A stretch of 64,000 nucleotides of DNA, taken from assembly GCA_964458605.1 (NCBI GenBank), contig CAYWLS010000012.1:1-64000 (forward strand), given 5' to 3'. Positions 46,929 through 56,027 of this stretch are shown here, one piece after another (position 1 is the first letter of the stretch; each line of letters starts with the position of its first letter). Made by a program: the position numbers and the translations under genes. Source of the DNA: JBBSNV01 sp964458605. Lineage in GTDB: Bacteria; Pseudomonadota; Alphaproteobacteria; Reyranellales; JAQSWP01. Below the pieces are notes generated by a model. The model was given only the letters and a program-made list of their open reading frames with translations. It was not told where the DNA came from and made no database searches.

Positions 46929-47606
46929 ATGATCTGCCTTCGTGGTGTTTTCTTAGAGTTGTCCAGCGCCGCCGGCCCGGTCAATATCCTGCGCGGCATC
47001 GACCTTGCAATCGAACGCGGCGAGACGGTGGCGATGGTCGGGCCTTCCGGCGCCGGCAAGTCGAGCCTGCTGATGGTGGTGGGCGGGCTGGAACGCGCTA
47101 CCGCCGGAACGATCGAAGTGGCCGGCCAATCCCTGGAGCGGCTCGACGAGGACGGGCTGGCCGCTTTCCGGCGCGAAAACGTCGGCATCGTGTTCCAGGG
47201 CTTTCACCTGATCCCGACCATGACGGCGCTGGAGAACGTGGCGCTCAGCCTCGAATTCGCCGGCGTGCCGGATGCCTTTGCCCGCGCCGCGGAGGCACTG
47301 CGCCATGTCGGGCTGGAGCATCGGCTCAAGCACTATCCCGCCCAGCTGTCCGGCGGCGAGCAGCAGCGCGTGGCGATCGCGCGCGCCTTCGTCGGCAAGC
47401 CCAAGCTGCTGCTGGCCGACGAGCCGACCGGCAACCTCGATGGCGTGACCGGCCGGGCGATCGTCGATCTGCTGTTCGCCCTGGCGTCGGAGACCGGCGC
47501 CACCTTGCTGTTGATCACCCACGACGAGGCGCTGGCGCATCGCTGCCGGCGGGTGGTGCATATCGCCGACGGCCGCATCGCCGGCGACACGCGCTTGGCC
47601 GCGTGA
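46929..47606 (+). CDS. ABC transporter ATP-binding protein (YbbA/LolD-like)
   Basis: A 225-residue ATPase. Walker A is GPSGAGKSSL, the signature LSGGEQQRVAIARA, Walker B LLLADEPTGNLD and the switch histidine lies in ITHDEAL. The MacB/LolD-type sequence, together with the permease 10 bases downstream, points to an export or lipoprotein-release system of the YbbA-YbbP kind. Its ATG overlaps the possible upstream start of tesA on the other strand. Confidence 0.94.
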   Translation: MICLRGVFLELSSAAGPVNILRGIDLAIERGETVAMVGPSGAGKSSLLMVVGGLERATAGTIEVAGQSLERLDEDGLAAFRRENVGIVFQGFHLIPTMTALENVALSLEFAGVPDAFARAAEALRHVGLEHRLKHYPAQLSGGEQQRVAIARAFVGKPKLLLADEPTGNLDGVTGRAIVDLLFALASETGATLLLITHDEALAHRCRRVVHIADGRIAGDTRLAA

Positions 47607-47616
47607 CGGCGCGGCC

Positions 47617-50160
47617 ATGAAAGGCTGGACACTGGCCGCGCGACTGGCGCGGCGCGAATTGCGCTCCGGCCTCGGCGGCTTCGGCATCTTCCTGGCCTGC
47701 CTGGCGCTGGGCGTGGCGGCGATCGCGGCGATCGGCTCGTTCTCCCGTGCCGTCGAGGAAGGCCTGCGCGCCGATGCGCGCGTCATCCTGGGCGGCGATC
47801 TGGAGGTGCGCCAGGGCCAGCGCGGCATCGACCCGCCCCAGAAGGCCTATCTGGAGCAGCTCGGCCGGCTGGCCGAAACGGTCGAGATGCGCAGCATGGC
47901 CAACCTGGCCAGCGGCGGCGCCGCGGCCGACGGCGCCGGCCGCGAGCCGACGCTGATCCAGTTGAAGGCGGTCGATGTCGACTACCCGCTCTATGGCGGG
48001 CTGGTGCTGGATCCCGCGATCCCGATCGGCGATGCGCTGGCAAAGCGCGACGGCGTCTATGGCGTGGCGGTGGAGGAGCTGGTGCTGCGCCGGCTGCACG
48101 CCAGGCTGGGCGATCGGCTGCGCATCGGCGATGCCGAGTTCGAGATCCGCGCCGTGGTCAAGCGCGAGCCCGATCGCGGGCTGAGCATGTTCGCCATCGG
48201 CCCGCGCGTATTGCTGTCGGTCGATGCCCTGCCCGCCACCGGCCTGCTGCAGCCGGGCTCGCTGGTGGCCTACGACTACCTGCTAGCGCTGTCGCCGGGC
48301 AGCGACTACCGCCAGGTCGCGCGCACCATCCGCGAGCGCTACCCCGACGCCGGATGGCGCATCCGCGGCGTCGACGAGGCCGGCGGCTCGCTGCGCGTTT
48401 GGATCGACCGGCTGGGTTCCTATCTCGGCCTGATCGGCCTGGCCGCGCTGCTGGTGGGCGGCGTCGGCATCGGCAATGCCATCGATTCGTTCCTGATCGG
48501 CCGGCGCCGCACCATCGCGGCGCTGAAATGCCTGGGCGCGCCCGGCGGGCTGGTGTGGCGCATCTACCTGGTCCAGCTCGGCCTGCTGTCGCTGCTGGGC
48601 GTGGCCATCGGCCTGGCGATCGGCGCCTGCCTGCCCTTCCTCGCCGCGCCGGCGCTGGCCGGCGTGCTGCCGATCGACGCCCGGGTCGATCTCTACTGGC
48701 GGCCGCTGCTGCAGGCGGCGGCGTTCGGGCTGCTGATCGCATTGCTGTTCGCGCTGTGGCCGCTGGCGCGGGCGCGCGCCGAACCCGCCGCCAGCCTGAT
48801 GCGCGGCATCGACGGCGAGAGAAGCGGCCGGCTGCGGAAGGTCGACGTGCTGGCCGTGATCGGCGTTGCGGCCGCCACTATCGCCATCGTCGTGCTGAGC
48901 GCCGCCCAGCGTTCGGTGGCGCTATGGTTCGTGATCGGCGCGTTGGGCGCGTTCGCGGCCTTTCCGCTGCTGGGCCGGCTGGTCATGGCGATCGCCGCCC
49001 GATTGGCCCATCCACGGCGGCCGACCCTGCGCCTGGCCCTGGCCAATCTGCACCGGCCCGGCGCCGCGACGGTGACGGTCATGCTGTCGCTGGGTTTGGG
49101 CCTGACCATGCTGGTGGCGACCGCGCTGATCGAGAGCAATTTGCGCCAGCAGGTGGAGCAGCGCATTCCCGCCGATGCGCCGTCGCTGTTCTTCGTCGAC
49201 ATCCAGCCCGACCAGCTGGCCGAGTTCGATCGCATCGTCGGCAATGCCGGCGGCAGCGGGCTGCAGCGCGCGCCCTCGCTGCGCGGCCGCATCGTCAGGA
49301 TCAACGGCAAGCCGGTCGAGCAAGTGAAGATTTCCGCCGACGCGCGCTGGGCGGTCGATTCCGATCGCGGGCTGACCTACGCCCCGACGCCGCCGGAGGG
49401 CACCCGCATCGTCGCCGGCGAATGGTGGCCGGCCGACTACAAGGGCCCGCCCCTGGTATCGCTCGATGCCGGCATAGCCAAGGGCTTCGGCGTCGAGGTC
49501 GGCGACACCATCACCGTCAACTTGCTGGGCCGCGACATCCAGGCGCGCATCGCCAATCTGCGGGTGATCGACTGGACCACCCTGGCGCTGAATTTCACCT
49601 TCGTCTTCGCCCCCGGCACTCTGGAACAGGCGCCGCAGACCTGGCTCGCCACCGTCAAGGCCCAGGGCGACGCCGAGGAGGCGGTCTATCGCGGCGTCAC
49701 CTCGCGCTTCCCCAACATCACGGTGATCCGCGTGCGCGACGCGCTCGATGCGGTGGCCGGCATCCTGAGCAATATCGGCATCGCCACCCGCGTCGTGGCG
49801 GCGGTCAGCATCCTGGCTGGACTGCTGGTGCTGGGCGGGGCGATGGCCGCCACCCAGCGCCGGCGCATCCACGATACGGTGGTGATGAAAGTGCTGGGCG
49901 CCAGCCGCCGCCGCATCCTGGAAACCTTCGTGCTGGAATTCGCCGCCCAGGGGCTGATCACCGCCGTCACGGCCTGCGTGCTGGGCTCGCTAGGCGCCTG
50001 GCTGGTGGTCACTCGAGTCATGCGTCTGGATTGGAGCTTCCCGATTTCGGTGGTGCTCGTTACCACCGTGGCGGCCATGGCGCTGACCCTGGCGCTGGGG
50101 CTGATGGGCGCGCTGGGCGCTCTGCGCCAGCGCCCGCTCGCCGTTCTGCGCAGCGAGTAA
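47617..50160 (+). CDS. ABC transporter permease (YbbP-like, FtsX/MacB type)
   Basis: An 847-residue integral membrane protein. An N-terminal helix (about 17-40) is followed by a large periplasmic part (45-265). A four-helix FtsX-like block spans about 268-400, two central helices 405-470, a second periplasmic region 490-710 and the final FtsX-like block 715-840. The duplicated FtsX domain is the hallmark of YbbP and distinguishes it from single-domain LolC/E. It is the partner of the upstream ATPase. Stop is TAA. Confidence 0.92.
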   Translation: MKGWTLAARLARRELRSGLGGFGIFLACLALGVAAIAAIGSFSRAVEEGLRADARVILGGDLEVRQGQRGIDPPQKAYLEQLGRLAETVEMRSMANLASGGAAADGAGREPTLIQLKAVDVDYPLYGGLVLDPAIPIGDALAKRDGVYGVAVEELVLRRLHARLGDRLRIGDAEFEIRAVVKREPDRGLSMFAIGPRVLLSVDALPATGLLQPGSLVAYDYLLALSPGSDYRQVARTIRERYPDAGWRIRGVDEAGGSLRVWIDRLGSYLGLIGLAALLVGGVGIGNAIDSFLIGRRRTIAALKCLGAPGGLVWRIYLVQLGLLSLLGVAIGLAIGACLPFLAAPALAGVLPIDARVDLYWRPLLQAAAFGLLIALLFALWPLARARAEPAASLMRGIDGERSGRLRKVDVLAVIGVAAATIAIVVLSAAQRSVALWFVIGALGAFAAFPLLGRLVMAIAARLAHPRRPTLRLALANLHRPGAATVTVMLSLGLGLTMLVATALIESNLRQQVEQRIPADAPSLFFVDIQPDQLAEFDRIVGNAGGSGLQRAPSLRGRIVRINGKPVEQVKISADARWAVDSDRGLTYAPTPPEGTRIVAGEWWPADYKGPPLVSLDAGIAKGFGVEVGDTITVNLLGRDIQARIANLRVIDWTTLALNFTFVFAPGTLEQAPQTWLATVKAQGDAEEAVYRGVTSRFPNITVIRVRDALDAVAGILSNIGIATRVVAAVSILAGLLVLGGAMAATQRRRIHDTVVMKVLGASRRRILETFVLEFAAQGLITAVTACVLGSLGAWLVVTRVMRLDWSFPISVVLVTTVAAMALTLALGLMGALGALRQRPLAVLRSE

Positions 50161-50238
50161 AGCCCAAGTCTCTGATAGGGAAAGATAAAGCCAGGGTGTC
50201 CATTCGCCGCTCGCCATTGCCGTCCGCCGGCGGCAGTA

Positions 50239-50267
50239 TTGATTCCGTAGTCGATCGCCCCAATATA
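50239..50267 (+). promoter_or_regulatory. Possible sigma-70 promoter before the Bax-inhibitor-like gene
   Basis: TTGATT and AATATA, separated by 17 bases, lie 37 bases ahead of the start codon. The match to the consensus is partial (four of six in each box). Confidence 0.35.
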
Positions 50268-50303
50268 AGGGCGGCCTAACGGGGGTAACGGAGGCTTTCA
50301 ACG

Positions 50304-51056
50304 ATGGCTGACAATTTCGGCAACCAGATCTTCTCGCGCGGCACGACGCGGACGGTCGACCAGGCGACCTACGATGTCGGCCTGCGCAAGCACATGCTGA
50401 GCGTCTACAACTACATGGCCTCGGGCCTGGCGCTGAGCGGCATCGTGGCGCTGGTAATCTTCATGTCGCCTTCGGTGGCGTCGCTGTTCTACGCGCCGAC
50501 GCTGACGGGCGGGATCACCTTCACCATTCTGGGCTGGGTCGCGATCCTCGCTCCGGTGCTGATGAGCTTCGGCATCGGCGCAGTCATGCGCGGATCGACA
50601 ACGTCCGCCCAGGTGTTCTACTGGGTGTTCGTCACCTTGATGGGCATCAGCCTCAGCACGATCCTGTTCCGCTATTCCGGCGCCAGCGTCGCGCGGGTGT
50701 TCTTCATCACCGCGGCCTCGTTCGCCGGTCTCAGCCTCTACGGCTACACCACCAAGCGCGACCTTTCGGGCTTCGGCAAGTTCCTGTTCATGGGGCTGAT
50801 CGGCATCATCATCGCGTCGCTGGTCAACATCTTCGTCGGCAGCAGTTCGGTGATGTTCGTCATCTCGATCCTCGGCGTACTGATCTTCGCCGGCTTGATC
50901 GCCTTCGACACCCAGGCGATCAAGGAGCAGTACAACGAGGCCCATGACGAAGGCACGCGCGGCAAGCTGGCCGTGTTCGGCGCACTGCTGCTGTACCTGA
51001 ACTTCATCAACCTGTTCCAGTTCCTGCTGATGCTGTTCGGCAACAACCGCAACTAG
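50304..51056 (+). CDS. Bax inhibitor-1 / YccA family membrane protein
   Basis: A 250-residue inner-membrane protein with seven helices from residue 33 onward. The first part, RTVDQATYDVGLRKHMLSVYNYMASGLALSG, and the C-terminal motif FDTQAIKEQYNEAHDEGTRG (here about 204-222) are characteristic, with acidic residues proposed to control calcium leak in a bacterial relative. Ribosome site is GGAGG. A terminator follows 16 bases after the stop. Confidence 0.93.
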   Translation: MADNFGNQIFSRGTTRTVDQATYDVGLRKHMLSVYNYMASGLALSGIVALVIFMSPSVASLFYAPTLTGGITFTILGWVAILAPVLMSFGIGAVMRGSTTSAQVFYWVFVTLMGISLSTILFRYSGASVARVFFITAASFAGLSLYGYTTKRDLSGFGKFLFMGLIGIIIASLVNIFVGSSSVMFVISILGVLIFAGLIAFDTQAIKEQYNEAHDEGTRGKLAVFGALLLYLNFINLFQFLLMLFGNNRN

Positions 51057-51072
51057 CAGCAATCGCTTCTGC

Positions 51073-51108
51073 AAACGCCCGGGCCGCGAGGTCCGGGCGT
51101 TTTCGTTT
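51073..51108 (+). terminator. Rho-independent terminator after Bax-inhibitor-like gene
   Basis: AAACGCCCGG and CCGGGCGTTT form a ten-base stem with a ten-base loop, followed by TCGTTT. The T-run abuts the first in-frame ATG of nhaA, which argues for the later nhaA start. Confidence 0.85.
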
Positions 51109-51127
51109 CATGGGGACGGGGGTTCCG

Positions 51128-52333
51128 GTGACGTTCAACGAAATGCTGCGCAAGCCGGTCGGCGCCATCCAGGAATTCCTGCGCCTCGAAGCTTCGGGCG
51201 GCATCATCCTGGTGGCGATGGCGGCGCTGGCGCTGATCCTCGACAATTCCGCCCTGGCGCCGCTCTACGACCGGCTGCTCGATCTGCCCTTCACCATCGG
51301 CCTGGGCGATGCCAGGCTCAGCAAGCCGCTGATCCTGTGGATCAACGACGGTCTGATGGCGATCTTCTTCCTGCTGGTCGGCCTGGAGATCAAGCGCGAG
51401 ATCCTGGGCGGCGAGCTGTCCAGCCCCAGCCAGATCGCGCTGCCGGCGGCGGCGGCGCTGTGCGGCATGGCCGCGCCGGCGCTCGTCTACGTCGCGTTCA
51501 ATGCCGGCGACCCGACGGCGCTGCGCGGCTGGGCGGTGCCGGCCGCCACCGACATCGCCTTCGCGCTGGGCGTGCTGGCACTGCTGGGCAGCCGCGTGCC
51601 GGCCTCGCTGAAGATCCTGCTGATGGCCATCGCCGTGCTGGACGATCTGGGGGCCATCGTCATCATCGCCGTCCTCTACACCGAGCAATTGTCGCCGCTG
51701 GCGCTGGGTCTGGTGGGACTGGGCATCGTGGCGCTGGTCGCGCTCAACCGGCTGGGCGTGCGGCGGCTGGCGCCATACCTGCTGGTGGGCATCTTCCTAT
51801 GGGTCTGCGTGCTGAAATCGGGCGTGCACGCCACCCTGGCCGGCGTCACGGTGGCGCTCGCCATTCCCGCGCGCACCGACGGCCAGGAGCGGTCGCCGCT
51901 GCAGCATCTCGAACATGCGCTGCATCCCTGGGTGGCCTACGCCATCCTGCCGATCTTCGCCTTCGCCAATGCCGGCGTGTCGCTGGCCGGCATCTCGCTG
52001 GCAAGCTTCGCCCAGCCGGTCGCGCTGGGCATCGCCGTCGGCCTGTTCGTCGGCAAGCAGGTCGGCATCTTCGTCGGCATCGGCTGCATGGTGCTGCTGC
52101 GGCTGGCGCGCATGCCCGCCGAGGCGACCTGGCCGATGATCTACGGGGTCGCGGTGCTGTGCGGCATCGGCTTCACCATGAGCCTGTTCATCGGCACCCT
52201 GGCGTTCGACGAAGGTTTTGCCGCGCAGGTGCGGCTGGGCGTGCTGTCGGGCTCGATCCTGTCGGCCCTGCTTGGCTATGGCCTGTTGCGCCTGTGCCTG
52301 CCGCGATCCAGGCCTACCGAAAGCGCCGGCTGA
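51128..52333 (+). CDS. nhaA: Na+/H+ antiporter NhaA
   Basis: Exchanges two protons for one sodium ion across the inner membrane. The 401-residue length is usual. The ion-binding aspartate pair is in MAIAVLDDLGAIVIIA and the unwound-helix region VPAATDIAFALGVLALLG precedes it. GTG at 51128 was chosen because GGGGACGGGGG lies just upstream; ATG at 51110 would sit on the upstream terminator and has no ribosome site. About twelve membrane helices are visible. Confidence 0.94.
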   Translation: MTFNEMLRKPVGAIQEFLRLEASGGIILVAMAALALILDNSALAPLYDRLLDLPFTIGLGDARLSKPLILWINDGLMAIFFLLVGLEIKREILGGELSSPSQIALPAAAALCGMAAPALVYVAFNAGDPTALRGWAVPAATDIAFALGVLALLGSRVPASLKILLMAIAVLDDLGAIVIIAVLYTEQLSPLALGLVGLGIVALVALNRLGVRRLAPYLLVGIFLWVCVLKSGVHATLAGVTVALAIPARTDGQERSPLQHLEHALHPWVAYAILPIFAFANAGVSLAGISLASFAQPVALGIAVGLFVGKQVGIFVGIGCMVLLRLARMPAEATWPMIYGVAVLCGIGFTMSLFIGTLAFDEGFAAQVRLGVLSGSILSALLGYGLLRLCLPRSRPTESAG

Positions 52334-52336
52334 AAC

Positions 52337-52362
52337 GAAAACGGGCGCCGCGCGGCGCCCGT
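52337..52362. terminator. Hairpin between convergent nhaA and SDR genes
   Basis: A palindrome (ACGGGCGCCG, CG, CGGCGCCCGT) at 52341-52362 is flanked by AAAA on the left, which gives TTTT in the minus direction. It mainly terminates the minus-strand SDR transcript, and probably also nhaA. Confidence 0.75.
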
Positions 52363-52387
52363 CGATCGGTCTTCGGGGCGCGGCGTC

Positions 52388-53143
52388 TCAGATGCAGCGC
52401 CCGCCATCCACTTCCAGCGCCACGCCGGTGATGAAATTGGCCTCGTCCGAGGCCAGGAACAGGGCCGCATTGGCGTGATCGATCGGCTGGCCCAGCCGGC
52501 CCAGTGGCACGGTGGCCTGGAACTTGGCGCGGTTGTCGGCATTGTCGCCGCCCATGAATTGCGGCAGCAGCGGCGTCTCGGTCGCCACCGGGCAGATGGC
52601 GTTGACCCTGATGCCCTTGCCGCCCAATTCCACCGCCATCGACTTGGTGGCGATGATCGCGGCGCCCTTCGAAGCATTGTACCAGGTCAGGCCGGGCCGC
52701 GGCCGCAAGCCCGCGGTCGAGGCGATGATGATGAAGTTGCCCGATTTCTGCGCCTCGAACGCCGGCGTCGCCGCGCGCGAGGCCTGGAACAGGCCCTTGA
52801 CGTTGACGGCGAAGATCTTGTCGAACTCGTCCTCGGTGACGTCGAGCATCGGCTTGTTCCAATGCGCCACCCCGGCGTTGCAGACGAAGATGTCGAGCCG
52901 GCCGAAATTCTTCTTGGCCGCCTCGACCAGCGCCTGGTTGGCGTCCAGCTTGCTGACGTCGCCGCCGGCATAGACCGCCTTGCCGCCCTGCGCGACGATG
53001 GCCTTGGCCGCCTTGTTGCCGACCTCGGCGTTGACGTCGTTGATCACCACCGCGCAGCCTTCCTCGGCGAAGCGCTTGGCGATGCCCTCGCCGATTCCCT
53101 GTCCGGCGCCGGTGACGACGGCGACCTTGCCCTTCAGACGCAT
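52388..53143 (-). CDS. Short-chain dehydrogenase/reductase (FabG-like)
   Basis: A 251-residue NAD(P)-dependent SDR. Nucleotide motif TGAGQGIGEGIAKRF (residues 11-25), NAGVAHWNKPML, catalytic serine in IIIASTAGLRPRPG and the YxxxK pair in WYNASKGA. The C-terminal ITGVALEVDGGRCI is typical of 3-oxoacyl-ACP reductase-like enzymes acting on alcohols or sugars. It starts 21 bases after the aldehyde dehydrogenase stop, so the two probably act in one pathway: alcohol, aldehyde, acid. Confidence 0.88.
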   Translation of the reverse strand: MRLKGKVAVVTGAGQGIGEGIAKRFAEEGCAVVINDVNAEVGNKAAKAIVAQGGKAVYAGGDVSKLDANQALVEAAKKNFGRLDIFVCNAGVAHWNKPMLDVTEDEFDKIFAVNVKGLFQASRAATPAFEAQKSGNFIIIASTAGLRPRPGLTWYNASKGAAIIATKSMAVELGGKGIRVNAICPVATETPLLPQFMGGDNADNRAKFQATVPLGRLGQPIDHANAALFLASDEANFITGVALEVDGGRCI

Positions 53144-53164
53144 TGTTCTCTCCCTACCCGTTCG

Positions 53165-54604
53165 TTAGCCGTGATTGATGGCGATGGTCTTGACCACCGA
53201 GAATTCGTGCAGCGCCATGAAGCCCTTCTCGCGGCCGAAGCCGGAGCCCTTCATGCCGCCGAACGGCAATTCGATGCCGCCGCCGGCGCCGTAATTGTTG
53301 ATGAAGATCTGGCCGGCCTTGATCGCCTTGGCCAGGCGCATCTGCTTGCCGCCGTCGCGGGTCCAGATGCCGGCCACCAGCCCGTAGGGCGTGGCGTTGG
53401 CGATGCGGATGGCGTCTTCCTCGTTCTTGAAGCGGATCGCCGCCAGCACCGGGCCGAACACTTCCTCCTGCGCCAGCAGGTGATCGGGCGGCACGTCGCC
53501 ATAGACCTGCGGCGCCACGTAATAGCCGCCGGAGGGCGCGTTGGCCGCGACCTCGCCGCCGGCCACCTGCCTGACGCCGGCATCGGTCGCCTTGCGGATG
53601 AAGCCCTCGACCCGCTCCTTCTGCTGCTTGGAGATCAGCGGGCCGACGTCGAGGTCGCGATCCCACGGGCCCGCCCGCAGCGCCTTGAACTTCTCCGCCA
53701 CCCGGCCGACGAACTCGTCATAGGCGCGGTCCTCGACCAGCAGGCGGGAGCCGGCCGAGCAGGTCTGGCCGGCGTTCTGGATGATGGCGCGGGTGATGAA
53801 GGGCAGGGCTGCCTCGTAGTCGGCGTCGGCGAACACCACCTGCGGGCTCTTGCCGCCCAGCTCCATCGTCACCGGCCGGTTGAACTTGGCCGCCGCCGCC
53901 TGCACCAAGGTGCCGACCTGGCGCGAGCCGGTGAAGGAGATGTGGTCGATGTCGGGATGGGCCGACAGCGCCGCGCCGGCTTCCTCGCCCAGGCCGGGCA
54001 CGATGTTCATGGCGCCGGCCGGGAAGCCGACTTCCAGCATCAGTTCGCCGACGCGCAGGATGGACAAGCAGGCCTCTTCCGCCGGCTTCTGTACCACCGC
54101 GTTGCCCATGGCCAGCGCCGCCGCCGCGGTGCGGCCGAAGATCTGCATCGGGTAGTTCCACGGGATGATCTGGCCGCACACGCCATGGGGCTCGCGCAGG
54201 GTCAGCGCGGTGTAGCCGGCCATGAACGGAATGGTCTCGCCATGCACCTTGTCGGCGGCGCCGCCGTAATACTCGAAATAGCGCGCCAGCGCGGTGGCGT
54301 CGGCGCGCGCCTGGCTGATCGGCTTGCCGGTGTCCTTGGCTTCCAGCACCGCCAGCTCCTCGTGATGCTCCTGCACCTTCAGCGCCAGTCTGGTCAGCAG
54401 CCGGCCGCGCTCCACCGCCGTCGTTCGGCCCCAGGCGCCGTCCAGCGCCTTGCGCGCCGCCGTTACCGCGGCGTCGATGTCCATGGCGCCGCCGCGCGCG
54501 ATGCGGGCGAACTCCGCGCCGTCGCTGGGATTGAACACGGGAAGCGTGTCGCCTTCGATCGGCTTGCGCCAATCGCCGCCGATCAGGATCTGGCCGTCGG
54601 GCAT
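53165..54604 (-). CDS. Aldehyde dehydrogenase family protein
   Basis: A 479-residue NAD(P)-dependent enzyme. The catalytic cysteine is in NAGQTCSAGSRLLVED, the general base glutamate in MELGGKSPQVV, and the nucleotide loop is SFTGSRQVG. EVFGPVLAAIRF is the usual C-terminal motif. It resembles betaine or gamma-aminobutyraldehyde dehydrogenases; the substrate is uncertain. The upstream flavodoxin gene is 71 bases away on the same strand. Confidence 0.92.
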   Translation of the reverse strand: MPDGQILIGGDWRKPIEGDTLPVFNPSDGAEFARIARGGAMDIDAAVTAARKALDGAWGRTTAVERGRLLTRLALKVQEHHEELAVLEAKDTGKPISQARADATALARYFEYYGGAADKVHGETIPFMAGYTALTLREPHGVCGQIIPWNYPMQIFGRTAAAALAMGNAVVQKPAEEACLSILRVGELMLEVGFPAGAMNIVPGLGEEAGAALSAHPDIDHISFTGSRQVGTLVQAAAAKFNRPVTMELGGKSPQVVFADADYEAALPFITRAIIQNAGQTCSAGSRLLVEDRAYDEFVGRVAEKFKALRAGPWDRDLDVGPLISKQQKERVEGFIRKATDAGVRQVAGGEVAANAPSGGYYVAPQVYGDVPPDHLLAQEEVFGPVLAAIRFKNEEDAIRIANATPYGLVAGIWTRDGGKQMRLAKAIKAGQIFINNYGAGGGIELPFGGMKGSGFGREKGFMALHEFSVVKTIAINHG

Positions 54605-54675
54605 GAATTCCTCCGATAGGTTTGAGCTGACGTTAGTTTGCAGCCCCTATGGCGCGCAAGCCGCCAAGCCATGCG

Positions 54676-55116
54676 TTAGATGAGCGCCACCCAGTCTTTC
54701 GACCATTGAACAGCTTCCTCGTCGGGCAGCGGCTGGATGCAGGCGTCGATCTCCAGCCGCTCGCCGATCTTCTGCGCGCCGCAGGCGGCGAAGGCGGCAT
54801 CCAGCTTCTTGCCGCCGAAGCAGAACGTGTCGGAATAGGTCTGGTCGCCCAGCGCGATCACGCCGTAGCGCAGCGCCGACAGATCGGGCTTGTCCCGTTC
54901 CAGGCTCTGCACCAGCGGCAGGATGTTGGTCGGGATGTCGCCGTTGCCATGGGTGGCGCAGACGATCAGCGCGATGTCGAAGCCGTCCAGGTCGGCCGCG
55001 GTCTGGGCGCGGTCGTTGACCGTGATCTCGTGATCCGGGATCTCGTCCTTCAGGACATCGGCCACCATCTGGGCGTTGCCCGATTCGGTGCCGACCAGAA
55101 TGACCATCTTGGCCAT
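54676..55116 (-). CDS. Flavodoxin-like protein
   Basis: A 146-residue flavodoxin of the MioC/sulfite reductase-flavoprotein type. The FMN phosphate loop is GTESGNAQMVAD (about residues 9-20), then CATHGNGDIPTN and the ring-binding loop LGDQTYSDTFC. It transfers electrons to an unknown partner. The neighbouring aldehyde dehydrogenase and PaaA-like gene do not require a flavodoxin, so the link is uncertain. Confidence 0.9.
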   Translation of the reverse strand: MAKMVILVGTESGNAQMVADVLKDEIPDHEITVNDRAQTAADLDGFDIALIVCATHGNGDIPTNILPLVQSLERDKPDLSALRYGVIALGDQTYSDTFCFGGKKLDAAFAACGAQKIGERLEIDACIQPLPDEEAVQWSKDWVALI

Positions 55117-55262
55117 GGTTCGCGGCTGCCCTGGCGATGCGGTTGGCTGTTGCGGTTCCCAATAGCGCGGTGCCGGCGATAAGTCCATGATTGCAGCGGA
55201 AAGCCGCGGAAAAATAGGCATCCGCGATGCGGATTTCGTCTCGGACAGGTGAGGGAGGGACC

Positions 55263-56027
55263 ATGGTGCGCGACGAGCAATCCCTGCAGCTTCATATCAC
55301 GGCCGGCGGCAAGGTCGCGGCGCCGGAGGAGATGTCGCCCGGCTATCGCGGCGAGATCGTCCGCCTGCTGAGCGTGCTGCTCGATTCGGGCCTGGCGGCG
55401 GCGGCGGGTTTTGCCGAATGGATCAACCGCGCGCCCAGCCTGGGCGAGCGCCAGGCCATGCTGCGCATCGTCGGCGAGAAGCTCGACCATGCCGGCCAGG
55501 TGCTCGACCTGCTGCGGCCGGCGGGCGTGGTGCCCGAGCTCTATCTGCAATCCTATCCCTGGGATGCGCGCATCGGCCGCGACATCGATCTGGGCCTGCG
55601 CCGCATTCCCGGCGACAAGCGGCTCAACGCGTTCCATTACCCGCTGCAGAGCTGGCCGGACGTGTTGCTGGTCGATCTGCTGGTCGGCCGCTCGCTGGCG
55701 CTGCAGTTGCGCGACCTGGGCGGCTCCTCCTATGCGCCGCTGGCCGCCATCGTCGACAGGATGGCGGAACGCGAGGCTGCCTTGGCCGGCCTGGCCGAGC
55801 CGATGCTGAAGGCGGCACTTGAGCGCCCGGGCGGCAAGGCGGCGCTGCAGGTGGCGCTGGATTATTGGTATCCGCGCGCTGCCGCCACCTTCGGCCGCAT
55901 GGAATCCGAGCGTTTCGCCGTCTACCGGCGCTACGGATTGCGCAAGGAAGCCAACCAGGTGTTGCTGGCGCGATGGCAGGAACAGGTCGGCGCGACCTTG
56001 CGCGGCCTGGATTTGCGTTTCGCCTGA
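55263..56027 (+). CDS. PaaA/PaaC-like ferritin-fold protein
   Basis: A 254-residue helical protein resembling the phenylacetyl-CoA epoxidase subunits PaaA and PaaC. IVGEKLDHAGQVLDLL has one EKxxH-type metal motif; at the position of the second one there is VDRMAEREAALAGLAE, without the histidine. It may therefore be a noncatalytic subunit like PaaC or have lost activity. No PaaB or PaaE gene is adjacent. ATG 55263 follows GTGAGGGAGGG, and a divergent promoter region separates it from flavodoxin. Confidence 0.65.
   Translation: MVRDEQSLQLHITAGGKVAAPEEMSPGYRGEIVRLLSVLLDSGLAAAAGFAEWINRAPSLGERQAMLRIVGEKLDHAGQVLDLLRPAGVVPELYLQSYPWDARIGRDIDLGLRRIPGDKRLNAFHYPLQSWPDVLLVDLLVGRSLALQLRDLGGSSYAPLAAIVDRMAEREAALAGLAEPMLKAALERPGGKAALQVALDYWYPRAAATFGRMESERFAVYRRYGLRKEANQVLLARWQEQVGATLRGLDLRFA

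Noticed and set aside
51110..51127. ATG at 51110 as the nhaA start
   Set aside because: It sits on the T-run of the preceding terminator without a ribosome site, whereas GTG at 51128 follows a purine-rich stretch.
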